64,000 nt of DNA from Massilia sp. erpn (lineage in GTDB: Bacteria; Pseudomonadota; Gammaproteobacteria; Burkholderiales; Burkholderiaceae_D). The position numbers and the translations under genes are program-made. Below, piece by piece: positions 24,298-33,428 of the stretch (position 1 is its first letter; every line of letters starts with the position of its first letter). The notes below the pieces were generated by a model. It saw nothing but the letters and a program-made list of their open reading frames with translations. It was not told the origin of the DNA and searched no databases. The stretch is taken from NCBI RefSeq assembly GCF_024400215.1, contig NZ_CP053748.1, positions 2,604,001-2,668,000 of the forward strand. Direction: 5' to 3'.

Positions 24298-25686
24298 ATG
24301 AGCGCCTTGTCCGTGCCCGAAAAATTCAAGCCCTATACCCGGCAGTCGATCCAGCAGGCACGCCAGTGGGAGTGGCTGCCCTTCGAGTTGCGCGAGGCGG
24401 TGCAGGTGGTGTCGCGCGTGCTGCCTTTCCGTACCAATGAGTACGTGATGGAGCACCTGATCGACTGGAACAATGTGCCGGACGATCCGATCTACCGCCT
24501 GACCTTTCCCCACCGCGACATGCTGCACGAGGATGAATATGCGCGGCTGCGCGAGCTGGTGCTGGTGCGGCGCGACGAGGAGGAGATCGCGCGCTACGCC
24601 CACAGCATCCGCATGCGCATGAATCCCCATCCGGCCGGCCAGATGACGCACAATGTGCCGCGCGTGAACGATGCGCCGCTGAAAGGCCTGCAGCACAAGT
24701 ACAAGGAGACCGTGCTGTTCTTCCCCAGCGCCGGCCAGACCTGCCACGCCTACTGCACTTTCTGCTTCCGCTGGCCGCAGTTCGTCGGCATGGACGATAT
24801 GAAGTTCGATGCGCGCGAAACGCATGAGCTGGTGGCCTATCTGAAAAGCCATCCCGATGTGACGGACGTGCTGATCACCGGCGGCGATCCGATGATCATG
24901 AATACGCGCTCGCTGGCCGAATTCATCGAGCCGCTGCTGGCGCCGGAGCTGGCGCATATCCAGAACATCCGCATCGGCACCAAGTCGGTGGCGTATTGGC
25001 CGCAGCGCTTCGTCAGCGACCGCGATGCCGACGACCTGCTGCGCCTGTTCGAGAAGGTGGTCGCCGCTGGCAAGAATATGGCCATCATGGGCCACTACAA
25101 CCACGCCGTCGAACTGCGCCAGGAGATCGCGCAGAAGGCCGTCAAGCGCATCGTCGGCACCGGCGCCACCTTGCGCATGCAGGGACCGCTGATCCGCCAC
25201 ATCAACGAAGACCCGAAAAGCTGGGCCGAGCTGTGGACCACGGGCGTGCGCCTGGGCGCGATTCCCTACTATATGTTTGTCGAGCGCGATACCGGGCCGC
25301 GCGAATACTTCCAGCTGCCGCTGGCGCGCGCGCATGAGATTTTCCAGCAGGCCTACCAGATGGTGTCGGGCCTGTCGCGCACCGTGCGCGGACCGTCGAT
25401 GAGCGCCTTCCCCGGCAAGGTGGTGATCGACGGCGTGGCCACCATCGCCGGCGAAAAGGTGTTCGCCCTGCAGTTCCTGCAGGCGCGCAATGCGGACTGG
25501 GTGCGCAAGCCTTTCTACGCCAAGTTCGACGAGAACGCCACCTGGCTCGACCACCTGAAGCCCGCCTTCGGCAAGGACAGGTTCTTCTTCGAGAGCGATG
25601 ACGCGGCGCCCGAACGCAAGGTGATTCCGCTGGCCCTGGCCGCCGCCGCGCGCGCCCATGCCGGCAGCCAAAGCAACGCGGCCTGA
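24298..25686 (+). CDS. KamA-family radical SAM aminomutase-like protein
   Basis: A 462-aa radical SAM enzyme of the lysine/glutamate 2,3-aminomutase group. The 4Fe-4S motif is C149-x3-C153-x2-C156 (TCHAYCTFCFRWP), followed by TGGDPMIM (SAM-binding GGE-like) and the PLP-region segment near DGVATIAGEK. The length exceeds EpmB (about 340 aa) and fits the KamA-type branch. The product could be a beta-amino acid, made as a compatible solute or in secondary metabolism, but the substrate is not readable. An MFS transporter follows within a few bases and may move the product. Confidence 0.8.
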   Translation: MSALSVPEKFKPYTRQSIQQARQWEWLPFELREAVQVVSRVLPFRTNEYVMEHLIDWNNVPDDPIYRLTFPHRDMLHEDEYARLRELVLVRRDEEEIARYAHSIRMRMNPHPAGQMTHNVPRVNDAPLKGLQHKYKETVLFFPSAGQTCHAYCTFCFRWPQFVGMDDMKFDARETHELVAYLKSHPDVTDVLITGGDPMIMNTRSLAEFIEPLLAPELAHIQNIRIGTKSVAYWPQRFVSDRDADDLLRLFEKVVAAGKNMAIMGHYNHAVELRQEIAQKAVKRIVGTGATLRMQGPLIRHINEDPKSWAELWTTGVRLGAIPYYMFVERDTGPREYFQLPLARAHEIFQQAYQMVSGLSRTVRGPSMSAFPGKVVIDGVATIAGEKVFALQFLQARNADWVRKPFYAKFDENATWLDHLKPAFGKDRFFFESDDAAPERKVIPLALAAAARAHAGSQSNAA

Positions 25687-25693
25687 ACGCACC

Positions 25694-27061
25694 ATGCCCA
25701 GCGTGCCAGTTGTCCGCCGCGCCGTCCGCGCGCAAGTGCGTGGCGCCGAGCACCATGCAGCGGCGGACATGCCGCGCCCGGCATGCGCCGCCTTGCGCCA
25801 GCTGTGGCGGGGACGCGAGCGCGTACCGGGCACGCTGTCCGGCGCGGCGGTATTGTTCCTGGTCTTCCTGCCGTTCGCGCTGGGCCATGCGCTATCGAGC
25901 CTGCTGCGCACGGTGAACGCCATCGTCGCGCCGCAGATGATGGCGTCGGTGGCGCTGACCCCGGCCCAGCTGGGTTTTCTCACCAGCGCCTACTTTCTGG
26001 CCTTCGCCCTGTTCCAGTTGCCGGTGGGCGTGCTGCTTGACCGGCAGGGGCCGCGCCGCGTGCAATGCGTGCTGCTGCTGGTGGCGGCGGCCGGCACCCT
26101 GGCATTCGCCTGGGGCCAGAGCTTTGTCCAGCTGCTGTGCGCGCGTACCTTGATGGGCTTCGGCCTGGCGGGCTGCTTCATGGCGGCGGTGAAGGCCGTA
26201 TCGACCTGGATCGCGCCGGCGCGCCTGCCTTCGGTGCAAGGCTATCTGATCGCCGCCGGCGGCCTGGGGGCGGCCGCCGCCACGCTGCCGGTGCGCCTGG
26301 CCTTGCAGTTCACCGACTGGCGCGGCCTGTTTGTCGGGCTGGCCGCCGCCTGCGCCGTCACCGCGCTCGGCATCCTGCTGCTGGCGCCGACGCCGCCGGC
26401 CGCCGCGCCCAAACCCTTCAGCTGGAAAGTGCTGGCCGACGTCTACCGCCATCCGGTCTTTCGTAAGACAGCCTCGCTGGTACTGATCCCGCACACCGTC
26501 TTCTTCGGCATCCAGGGCCTGTGGGTGGCGCGCTGGTTGCGCGACGCGGGGCACTATCCCGAGCAGGCCGTGGCCTGGCTGCTGTACCTGGCCATGGCGG
26601 CCCTGATCTTCGGTGCCATCGCGGTCGGCATGCTGACCGAGTGGGCCGCGCGGCGCGGCATCGCACCGCTGAATGTGGCGGCGGCCGGCATCGCGCTGTT
26701 CCTGCTGGTGCAGTTCGGCTTTGTCTGCAACTGGCAGGGCGGCTACAGCCAGCTGGCCGTGCTGTTCACGCTGGCCGGCACCATCACCGGCATCGAATAC
26801 GCCATCGTGGCGCAGGCCATGCCGCCTGCATTGACGGGCCGCGCCGCCACCTGTCTGAACCTGCTGATCTTCCTCGGCGCCTTTGCCGTGCAGGCCGGCT
26901 TTGGCCAGATCGTCGCCTTCTGGCCGCTCGATGCGCAGGGCCGCTATCCCGTTGTCGCCTACCAGGCGGCCTTCTGCGTGCTGCTCTTATTGCAGCTTCC
27001 CGGACTGCTGTTATTCCTGTTGCGCACGCGGCGCGCGAGGAGGGCGCTGGCGATCCAGTAA
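25694..27061 (+). CDS. MFS transporter
   Basis: A 455-aa major facilitator with twelve predicted helices. The signature after helix 2 is LLDRQGPRRVQ (the GXXXDRXGRR-type loop), and the helix 4-5 stretch is LMGFGLAGCFMAAVKAVSTW. The hydrophobic core begins at SGAAVLFLVFLPFALG, so the first 45 residues from the ATG at 25694 form a charged N-terminal extension. A start at 25769 (MPRPACAAL) is possible and neither has a clear ribosome site. It follows the KamA-like gene by 7 bp, so it is probably co-transcribed and coupled. Confidence 0.82.
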   Translation: MPSVPVVRRAVRAQVRGAEHHAAADMPRPACAALRQLWRGRERVPGTLSGAAVLFLVFLPFALGHALSSLLRTVNAIVAPQMMASVALTPAQLGFLTSAYFLAFALFQLPVGVLLDRQGPRRVQCVLLLVAAAGTLAFAWGQSFVQLLCARTLMGFGLAGCFMAAVKAVSTWIAPARLPSVQGYLIAAGGLGAAAATLPVRLALQFTDWRGLFVGLAAACAVTALGILLLAPTPPAAAPKPFSWKVLADVYRHPVFRKTASLVLIPHTVFFGIQGLWVARWLRDAGHYPEQAVAWLLYLAMAALIFGAIAVGMLTEWAARRGIAPLNVAAAGIALFLLVQFGFVCNWQGGYSQLAVLFTLAGTITGIEYAIVAQAMPPALTGRAATCLNLLIFLGAFAVQAGFGQIVAFWPLDAQGRYPVVAYQAAFCVLLLLQLPGLLLFLLRTRRARRALAIQ

Positions 27062-27090
27062 AATGGCGGAGTACAACTCCGAGGAAGACT

Positions 27091-27942
27091 ATGAAACTGG
27101 TTCGTTACGGCCGTCCCGGCAAGGAAAAGCCTGGCTTGATCGATGAAGAAGGCAAGCTGCGCGACCTGTCCGGCGTGATCGGCGATATCGGCGGCGAGCA
27201 GCTGTCGGACAAAGCCATGCGCAAGCTGGCCAAGATCGCACCTGAAACCCTGCCCATCGTGCGCGGCAATCCGCGCTTTGGGGTGCCGGTCGCCAAGGTC
27301 GGCAAATTCATCGGCATCGGCCTGAATTACAAGGATCACGCGGCCGAAGCGGGTCTGCCGATTCCGAAGGAACCCATCGTCTTCATGAAGGCGATCACCT
27401 GCCTGTCCGGCGCGGACGATCCCGTCATGCTGCCGCAAGGCTCGAAGAAGACCGACTGGGAAGTGGAGCTGGGCATCGTCATCGGCACGCGCGCGCGCAA
27501 TGTGAGCGAGGCCGAGGCCGAGAAATACGTCGCCGGCTACTGCGTGGTCAACGACGTCACCGAACGCGAGTTCCAGCTCGAACGCGGCGGCCAGTGGGAC
27601 AAGGGCAAGGGCTGCGACACCTTCGGCCCGGTCGGCCCCTGGCTGGTCACGCGCGACGAGGTGTGGGACGTCAACAAGCTCGATCTCTACCTGGAACTGA
27701 ACGGCAAGCGCATGCAGACCGGCAGCACCGAGAACATGATCTTCAAGGTGCCGCAGCTGGTGGCCTATCTGTCGCGCTTCATGACGCTGGAGCCGGGCGA
27801 CATCATCGCCACCGGCACCCCGCCCGGCGTGGGCATGGCGCGCAAGCCGAAGCGCTTCCTGAAGAAGGGCGACTTCCTGCGCCTGGGCATCGCCGGTCTG
27901 GGTGAACAGCAGCAGGACGTGATCGGCTTCCAGCAGTTCTAA
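27091..27942 (+). CDS. Fumarylacetoacetate hydrolase-family protein
   Basis: A 283-aa enzyme of the FAH superfamily, whose members hydrolyse or isomerise beta-diketones, or decarboxylate oxaloacetate. Family marks are IGIGLNYKDHAAEAGLP, the metal ligands around DWEVELGIVIG, CVVNDVTEREFQ and the ending LEPGDIIATGTPPGVG. Proteins of this length are commonly annotated ureidoglycolate lyase or acylpyruvase; the assignment is uncertain. The start has GAGGAAG upstream. Its stop overlaps by three bases the stop of the convergent aminotransferase. Confidence 0.85.
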   Translation: MKLVRYGRPGKEKPGLIDEEGKLRDLSGVIGDIGGEQLSDKAMRKLAKIAPETLPIVRGNPRFGVPVAKVGKFIGIGLNYKDHAAEAGLPIPKEPIVFMKAITCLSGADDPVMLPQGSKKTDWEVELGIVIGTRARNVSEAEAEKYVAGYCVVNDVTEREFQLERGGQWDKGKGCDTFGPVGPWLVTRDEVWDVNKLDLYLELNGKRMQTGSTENMIFKVPQLVAYLSRFMTLEPGDIIATGTPPGVGMARKPKRFLKKGDFLRLGIAGLGEQQQDVIGFQQF

Positions 27943-29276
27943 GTACAGCGCACGCTGGCCAGGGCGCGCGCCAGCGCGTCCTGCAGGCGCGAAACGATCT
28001 CGCCCAGATCCTTTTCCGTCACGGTGAACGGCGGCGCCAGCAGGATATGGTCGCCGCGCCGACCGTCGATGGTGCCGCCCATCGGATACACGATCAAGCC
28101 GCAGGCCATGGCCTGCTCGCGGATCGCCATATGCAGCTTGAGGTCGGGATCGAAGGCATGCTTGTTCTCGCGGTCCTGCACCAGCTCCATTCCCAGCAGC
28201 AGACCGCGGCCGCGGATATCGCCCACATGCGGGTGGCCGCCGAACGCGTCGCGCAGCATGCGCCGCAGCACGCCGCCGCGCACCGTCACCGCGCCCAGCA
28301 GGCAATCGCGCCGGATCACCTTTTGCACCGCCAGCGCCGCCGCCGCCGCGATCGGATGGCCGGTATAGGTATGCCCATGCTGGAAAGCGCCGCTGCCGGC
28401 GCGCAGGCACTCCACGATCGGCGCGCGCGCCAGCACCGCGCCGATCGGCGCATAACCCGCGCCCAGCCCCTTGCCCAGCGTGACCAGATCGGGCAGCACG
28501 CCTTCCTGCTCGACGGCATACAGCGTGCCGGTGCGGCCCATGCCGCACATGACTTCATCGGCGATAAACAGGATGCCGTACTTGTCGCACAGCGCGCGCA
28601 CGCCGCGGAAATAGCCGGGCGTGGGCGGAATCGCGCCGCCCGTCGCGCCCACCACCGGCTCGGCGCAAAAGCCGATCACGCGTTCCGGCCCGGTTTCCAG
28701 GATCACATCCTCCAGCTCGCGCAGCAGGCCGGCCGTGTACTCGTGCACGTCCTGGCCGGGACGGCGGTCGCGGTATTCATAGCAAGGCGCTACCCGCGCC
28801 ACCTTCATCAACAGCGGCTCGAAATGGCGGCGCCGCCACTCGTTGCCGCCCAGGGCCAGCGCGCCCAGGGTATTGCCATGATAGCTTTGGCGGCGCGCGA
28901 TGAAGACGCTGCGGCGCGCTTCGCCGCGCTCGACGAAATACTGGCGCGCCAGCTTGAGCGCCGTCTCGATCGCTTCCGACCCGCCCGAGGTCAGATACAC
29001 ATGATCCAGGTCGCCCGGCGCATCCTGGGCCAGGCGCAGCGCCAGATCCTCAGCAACCTCGCTGGTGAAGAAGGCCGTGTGGGCATAGGCCAGCTTGCCG
29101 ATCTGCGCCTGCATCGCGGCCAGCACATCGGGATGACCGTGGCCCAGCGAAGACACGGCGGCGCCGCCGCTGGCATCGAGATAGAGGCGGCCCTCGCTAT
29201 CGCGCAGATACAGGCCGCTGCCGCCGTCGGCAACGGGCGGCGTGTGGCGCAGCTGGCGGTGGATAAGATGGCTCAT
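27939..29276 (-). CDS. Class-III pyridoxal-phosphate aminotransferase
   Basis: A 445-aa omega-transaminase-type enzyme. PLP contacts are clear: SGGSEAIETALK at 97-108, Asp240 in FIADEVMCGMGRTG and the Schiff-base Lys269 in TLGKGLGAGY. It belongs to the group that transfers amino groups from omega-amino acids or amines to pyruvate or 2-oxoglutarate; the substrate cannot be named. Two consecutive ribosome-like sites (GGAGGAGACC) precede the ATG. It is divergent from a CMD-family gene. Confidence 0.85.
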   Translation of the reverse strand: MSHLIHRQLRHTPPVADGGSGLYLRDSEGRLYLDASGGAAVSSLGHGHPDVLAAMQAQIGKLAYAHTAFFTSEVAEDLALRLAQDAPGDLDHVYLTSGGSEAIETALKLARQYFVERGEARRSVFIARRQSYHGNTLGALALGGNEWRRRHFEPLLMKVARVAPCYEYRDRRPGQDVHEYTAGLLRELEDVILETGPERVIGFCAEPVVGATGGAIPPTPGYFRGVRALCDKYGILFIADEVMCGMGRTGTLYAVEQEGVLPDLVTLGKGLGAGYAPIGAVLARAPIVECLRAGSGAFQHGHTYTGHPIAAAAALAVQKVIRRDCLLGAVTVRGGVLRRMLRDAFGGHPHVGDIRGRGLLLGMELVQDRENKHAFDPDLKLHMAIREQAMACGLIVYPMGGTIDGRRGDHILLAPPFTVTEKDLGEIVSRLQDALARALASVRCT

Positions 29277-29387
29277 GGTCTCCTCCTATGGTGTTGGAGA
29301 GCTGACGATAAACCCCGCCGCGAAAGGCGATTTTGATTTTTGCGGTATCGTATGCGTTCTTTTTCGCATTCCTGCCACAGACAGACG

Positions 29388-29939
29388 ATGACAGAACGGC
29401 TCGGCCCCATCCCCTTTGCAGAGATGACAACGGCACAGCAGGCCGCGGCGCAAGCCGTGATCGACGGCCCGCGCGGCGCGCTGTACGGCCCCTTCGTGCC
29501 GCTGCTGCGCAGTCCCGAACTGATGGGCTGTGCCCAGCGCCTGGGCGAATATTTGCGCTACCGGAGCGCCATCGGCACGCGCCTGTCCGAGTTGGCCATC
29601 CTGGTCACGGCGCGCGCCTGGGACCAGCCGGTGGAATGGGCCATCCACGCCCCGATTGCCGCCGACGTCGGCATCCGCGCCGAGGTGATCGACGCCATCG
29701 CCCAGCGCCGCGCGCCATCCGGCCTGGCTGCCGACGAACAAGCCGTGTACGACTTCTGCACCGAACTCCAGCGCGACAAGCGCGTCAGCGATCCCACCTA
29801 CGCCGCTGCGTTAACGCAGTTCGGCGAACAAGGCGTCACCGATCTAACCGGCCTGAACGGCTACTACGCCCTGCTGGCGATGATCATGAACGTGGCCCAA
29901 ACCCCCGCCCCCGCCAGCAGCGCCCCGCCCCTGCCATAA
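29388..29939 (+). CDS. Carboxymuconolactone decarboxylase-family protein
   Basis: A 183-aa helical protein of the CMD family. It has the conserved RLSELAILVTARAWDQPVEW helix pair and the IHAPIAADVG region, but no CxxC motif, so AhpD-type peroxidase activity is unlikely. Related proteins act on lactones or have unknown roles. The start at 29388 follows a stretch without a good ribosome site; the in-frame ATG at 29340 would add 16 residues of poor quality. The gene ends just before two palindromic repeats. Confidence 0.75.
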   Translation: MTERLGPIPFAEMTTAQQAAAQAVIDGPRGALYGPFVPLLRSPELMGCAQRLGEYLRYRSAIGTRLSELAILVTARAWDQPVEWAIHAPIAADVGIRAEVIDAIAQRRAPSGLAADEQAVYDFCTELQRDKRVSDPTYAAALTQFGEQGVTDLTGLNGYYALLAMIMNVAQTPAPASSAPPLP

Positions 29940-29945
29940 AAAACA

Positions 29946-29998
29946 GCCGAGTCCGTGTCCACTTTGGTGCCTGGCACCAAAGTGGACACGGACTCGGC
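29946..29998. repeat. 53-bp near-perfect palindrome, GTGTCC/GGTGCC repeat family, copy 1
   Basis: Two 26-bp arms (29946-29971 and 29973-29998) are exact inverted copies around a single T at 29972, with core GGTGCC-T-GGCACC. It begins 6 bp after the stop of the plus-strand CMD gene and lies between convergent genes, so it can act as a bidirectional terminator. Confidence 0.75.
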
Positions 29999-30029
29999 CG
30001 TAGATAGCTGCGATTGTTAACGTTGAGTT

Positions 30030-30066
30030 CGTGTCCGATCTGGTGCCTGGCACCAGGGTGGACACG
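30030..30066. repeat. GTGTCC/GGTGCC palindrome family, copy 2 (imperfect)
   Basis: Outer arms CGTGTCC and GGACACG, inner arms CTGGTGCC and GGCACCAG, with an unpaired GAT/GGT internal loop between them. It lies 14 bp from the convergent esterase stop and 31 bp after copy 1. Confidence 0.65.
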
Positions 30067-30079
30067 GGCTGGGCCGTTG

Positions 30080-30748
30080 TCAGCCGAGGACTTGGCGCAG
30101 CCAGGCGTTGAGGTGCTGGACTTCGTCTTGGCACAGGGAATGCTGCATCGGATATTCGTGCCATTCGACCTGGTAACCCAGGCCTTGCAGCAGTTCGCGC
30201 GTGGCGAGGGCGCGCGCCACCGGCACCACCGGGTCCATGCGGCCGTGGGCCAGGAAGATCGGGGTGGCCTGGTTGGCGGCATGGCGTTCGGCGCCGATCT
30301 TGTCGGCCAGCGGCATATAGCCGGACAGGCACAGCAGGCCGGCCAGCTTTTCGGGGTGGCGCAGGCCGGTCTGCAGGGTCATGGCGCAGCCTTGCGAGAA
30401 GCCGGCCAGCACGATGCGTTCGGCCGGAATGCCGCGCGCCTTTTCGCGCGCGATCAGGGCTTCGACTTCCAGCTGCGAGGCGCGCAGGCCCGCTTCGTCT
30501 TCCTGCCGGCCCAGGTCGGTGTGCACGATGTCGTACCAGGAGCGCATCACATAGCCGCCGTTGATCGTCACCGGCATGGTCCTGGCATGCGGGAAGATGA
30601 AGCGGATGGCGGGCAAGCCTTGCAGGTCCAGCTCGTCGACCAGGGGCACGAAGTCGTTGCCGTCGGCGCCCAGGCCGTGCAGCCAGATGACGGCGACCGT
30701 GGGCTGGTCGCCGGTGCTGATTTCGATATTGTCGAGAACTTGAGTCAT
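30080..30748 (-). CDS. Carboxylesterase (phospholipase/carboxylesterase family)
   Basis: A 222-aa cytosolic alpha/beta hydrolase of the EstB/acyl-protein thioesterase type. It has LHGLGADGNDF (oxyanion loop, residues 23-33), the nucleophile elbow GFSQG with Ser118, the acid in AHGRMDPVVP and His in YPMQHSLC. It hydrolyses short-chain esters in characterised relatives. It is the last gene of the apparent darP-mog-est operon, 1 bp after the mog stop. Confidence 0.87.
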   Translation of the reverse strand: MTQVLDNIEISTGDQPTVAVIWLHGLGADGNDFVPLVDELDLQGLPAIRFIFPHARTMPVTINGGYVMRSWYDIVHTDLGRQEDEAGLRASQLEVEALIAREKARGIPAERIVLAGFSQGCAMTLQTGLRHPEKLAGLLCLSGYMPLADKIGAERHAANQATPIFLAHGRMDPVVPVARALATRELLQGLGYQVEWHEYPMQHSLCQDEVQHLNAWLRQVLG

Positions 30749-30749
30749 C

Positions 30750-31355
30750 TTATTCCTTGGGTGGGCGGATGGCCGATTTGGGGCGGAAGGTTGTGCTCAC
30801 GGCGGCATTGGTTTCCATATACGGGCCGCCGATCAGGTCGACGCAATACGGCACGGCGGCGAAGATGCCGCCCACCAGCTGCTTACCGGCGGCGTCTTTC
30901 AAGCCTTCCAGGGTTTCCTTGATGGCTTTGGGCTGGCCCGGCAGGTTCATGATCAGGGCGGCGTGGTCGGCCGTCTCGCGGATCACGGCCAGCTGGCGCG
31001 ACAGGATGGCGGTGGGCACGAAGTGCAGGCTGATCTGGCGCATCTGTTCGCCGAAGCCCGGCATTTCCTTGGTGCCCACGGCCAGCGTGGCTTCCGGCGT
31101 GACGTCGCGCCGCGCCGGGCCGGTGCCGCCCGTGGTCAGCACCAGGTGGCAGCGCGCCGTGTCGACCAGCTCCACCAGGGTCGCTTCGATCTGGCTGCGC
31201 TCGTCGGGGATCAGGCGCGTTTCGACGCGAAAGGGCGTCGTCAGCGCGCTGGCCAGCCAGTCCTGCAGCGCCGGGATGCCCTGGTCCGCATACACGCCGC
31301 CGCTGGCGCGGTCGGAGATGGAGACCAGGCCGATCACCAGCACGGCATCACTCAT
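30750..31355 (-). CDS. mog: Molybdopterin adenylyltransferase
   Basis: A 201-aa enzyme that adenylates molybdopterin before molybdate insertion in molybdenum cofactor synthesis. Characteristic blocks are GLVSISDRASGGVYADQGIP near the N-terminus, LTTGGTGPARRDVTPEAT at about 75-92 (substrate loop) and LPGQPKAIKETLEG. Its start overlaps the end of darP by 8 bases, so expression is coupled. No other molybdenum cofactor genes are in the window. Confidence 0.9.
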   Translation of the reverse strand: MSDAVLVIGLVSISDRASGGVYADQGIPALQDWLASALTTPFRVETRLIPDERSQIEATLVELVDTARCHLVLTTGGTGPARRDVTPEATLAVGTKEMPGFGEQMRQISLHFVPTAILSRQLAVIRETADHAALIMNLPGQPKAIKETLEGLKDAAGKQLVGGIFAAVPYCVDLIGGPYMETNAAVSTTFRPKSAIRPPKE

Positions 31356-31947
31356 CGTCGTCCTCGGACTCGCTGTCGTCCTCGGCCGGCGCGGCGGCGG
31401 TCTTGGCCTTGGCGTCCAGGTCTTTCAGGATCTGGAAGATTTCGCGGTAAGCCTTGGGCGGCTTGTTCTCGGCCTGCTCCTTGCGCGCATTGCGGATCAG
31501 GGTGCGCAGGTGCTGGGCGTCGAGTTCGGCATGCTCGCCCAGCAGCGTGGTCAGGGCGTTGTCGTCGGCCAGCAGCTTTTCGCGGCGGCGCTCGAGCGCG
31601 TGCAGGGCGGCCGTATCGGCCTTGGAGGCGCCTTTCCAGCCCTCGATGGTGCGCTGGATGGCGGCCACTTCCTCTTCCGTCAGGCTGCGCATCTTCTTGC
31701 CGACGAATTGCATCTGGCGGCGGCGCCCTTCATGGTTCTTGATGTTTTGGCATTCCAAAATGGCATCCCGCACGTCATCCGGCATCGGCACCCGCTTGAC
31801 GCGGTCGCGCGGCTGTTCGACCAGTTCCCGGCCCAGGTCTTGCAGGGCGTCGGATTGGCGTTTGAGTTCGGTTTTGGAAGGGCGCTCGTATTGTTCCTGG
31901 AATTCGGAGGATTGGAAGCCGATGGCGCCACGGTTTGCATTTGGCAT
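31348..31947 (-). CDS. darP: Ribosome-associated protein DarP/YjgA
   Basis: A 199-aa, highly charged helical protein that binds the 50S subunit during late assembly in E. coli. Family segments are PSKTELKRQSDALQDLGREL, RVKRVPMPDDVRDAILECQN and HEGRRRQMQFVGKKMR. The C-terminus is an acidic tail (EDDSESEDDDE). It is divergent from pmbA, a pairing conserved in many beta- and gammaproteobacteria. Confidence 0.9.
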   Translation of the reverse strand: MPNANRGAIGFQSSEFQEQYERPSKTELKRQSDALQDLGRELVEQPRDRVKRVPMPDDVRDAILECQNIKNHEGRRRQMQFVGKKMRSLTEEEVAAIQRTIEGWKGASKADTAALHALERRREKLLADDNALTTLLGEHAELDAQHLRTLIRNARKEQAENKPPKAYREIFQILKDLDAKAKTAAAPAEDDSESEDDDE

Positions 31948-32037
31948 GATAGGGGAGGCAAGCGTGAACTTGCCTGTAAAAACAGTAAACGGCTGCTATG
32001 ATAACTGTTTTAACGCTTAGCCGACCAAAAACCACCC

Positions 32038-33390
32038 ATGAGCGACTCCGTCTTTACCCATAGCCAGGACCAGTTGAAACAGCTTGCCCGCGACGTGTTA
32101 GCGTATGCGCGCGAGAAGGGCGGCAGCGATGCCGCAGTCGAAATCAGCGAAGGCAGCGGCTTGTCGGTCTCGGTGCGCAAGAGCGCCATCGAAACGATCG
32201 AGCAAAATAAAGACAAGGGCATGGGCGTAACGGTCTTCATCGGCAAGAAGCGCGGCAATGCCAGCACCTCCGATTTTTCGCCCGCCGCGCTGCGCGCCAC
32301 GGTCGACGCGGCCTATAACATCGCGCGTTTCACCGCCGAGGACGACTGCGCCGGCCTGGCCGACGAAGACATGCTGGAACTGGCGCCGCGCGACTTGAAG
32401 CTGTTCTATCCCTGGACCATCAGCACCGAAGAGGCTGTGGCCCTGGCCCAGCGCGCCGAGGCGGCCGCCTTTGCCGTCGATGCGCGCGTGAGCAATAGCG
32501 AAGGGGCCGGCGTGCACGTGCAGCAGTCGCATTTCGTGGCCGCCAATTCGCGCGGTTTCATCGGCGGCTATCCATATTCGCGCCACACGCTGTCGGTGGC
32601 GCCGATCGCCGGCAAGGGCAAGCATATGCAGCGCGACGACTGGTACAGCTCGGTGCGCGATGCGCGCAAGATGGCCACGCCGGAAGCGATCGGCCGCTAC
32701 GCCGCCGAACGCGCGCTGGCGCGCCTGCATGCGCGCAAGATGAGCACGCGCACCTGCCCGGTGCTGTTCGAGGCGCCGTTGGCCGCCGGCCTGCTGGGCG
32801 CCTTCGTGCAAGCCACCTCGGGCGGCGCGCTGTACCGCAAATCGACCTTCCTGCTCGACAGCCTGGGCCAGTCCATCTTCCCCGCCCATGTGCAGATCAA
32901 GGAAGATCCGCATGTGTTGGGCGCCGTCGGTTCCGCCCCCTTCGATGAAGAAGGCGTGCGCACCGTCAAGCGCGATGTGGTCAAGGATGGCGTGCTGCAG
33001 GGCTATTTCCTGTCCACCTATTCGGCGCGCAAGCTGGGCATGCAAACCACGGGCAATGCGGGCGGTTCGCACAATCTGGCGCTGACCTCGAGCCTGACCA
33101 AGAAGGGCGACGATTTCGCCGCCATGCTGCGCAAGCTCGGCACCGGCCTGCTGGTGACCGAGCTGATGGGCCAGGGCACCAATTACGTGACCGGCGATTA
33201 TTCGCGCGGCGCTTCCGGCTATTGGGTGGAGAACGGCGTGATCCAGTATCCGGTGGAGGAAATCACCATCGCCGGCAATATGAAGGAAATGTTCCAGCAG
33301 ATCGTCGGCATTGGCAGCGATGTGCTGGTGCGCGGCACCAAGCAGACCGGCTCCATCCTGATCGAGAAGATGGTTGTGGCAGGTAATTGA
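32038..33390 (+). CDS. pmbA: Metalloprotease PmbA/TldE
   Basis: A 450-aa subunit of the TldD/TldE (PmbA) protease, which matures microcins and cleaves unfolded peptides; TldD carries the metal site and PmbA lacks it. Visible family blocks are GLSVSVRKSAIETIEQNKDK, TCPVLFEAPLAAGLLG, SIFPAHVQIKEDPH and the C-terminal VTGDYSRGASGYWVENGVI. No tldD gene is in the window. It is divergent from darP over about 90 bp. Confidence 0.92.
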   Translation: MSDSVFTHSQDQLKQLARDVLAYAREKGGSDAAVEISEGSGLSVSVRKSAIETIEQNKDKGMGVTVFIGKKRGNASTSDFSPAALRATVDAAYNIARFTAEDDCAGLADEDMLELAPRDLKLFYPWTISTEEAVALAQRAEAAAFAVDARVSNSEGAGVHVQQSHFVAANSRGFIGGYPYSRHTLSVAPIAGKGKHMQRDDWYSSVRDARKMATPEAIGRYAAERALARLHARKMSTRTCPVLFEAPLAAGLLGAFVQATSGGALYRKSTFLLDSLGQSIFPAHVQIKEDPHVLGAVGSAPFDEEGVRTVKRDVVKDGVLQGYFLSTYSARKLGMQTTGNAGGSHNLALTSSLTKKGDDFAAMLRKLGTGLLVTELMGQGTNYVTGDYSRGASGYWVENGVIQYPVEEITIAGNMKEMFQQIVGIGSDVLVRGTKQTGSILIEKMVVAGN

Positions 33391-33428
33391 ACGTTGTAGA
33401 GAAGGAACGATCGCGCCCGATATTTTGA

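Noticed and set aside
23638..25983. 781-codon minus-strand frame opposite the KamA-like gene
   Set aside because: Antisense reading in high-GC DNA; its composition (His, Arg, Gln, Ala rich) is typical of shadows and it overlaps well-supported genes.
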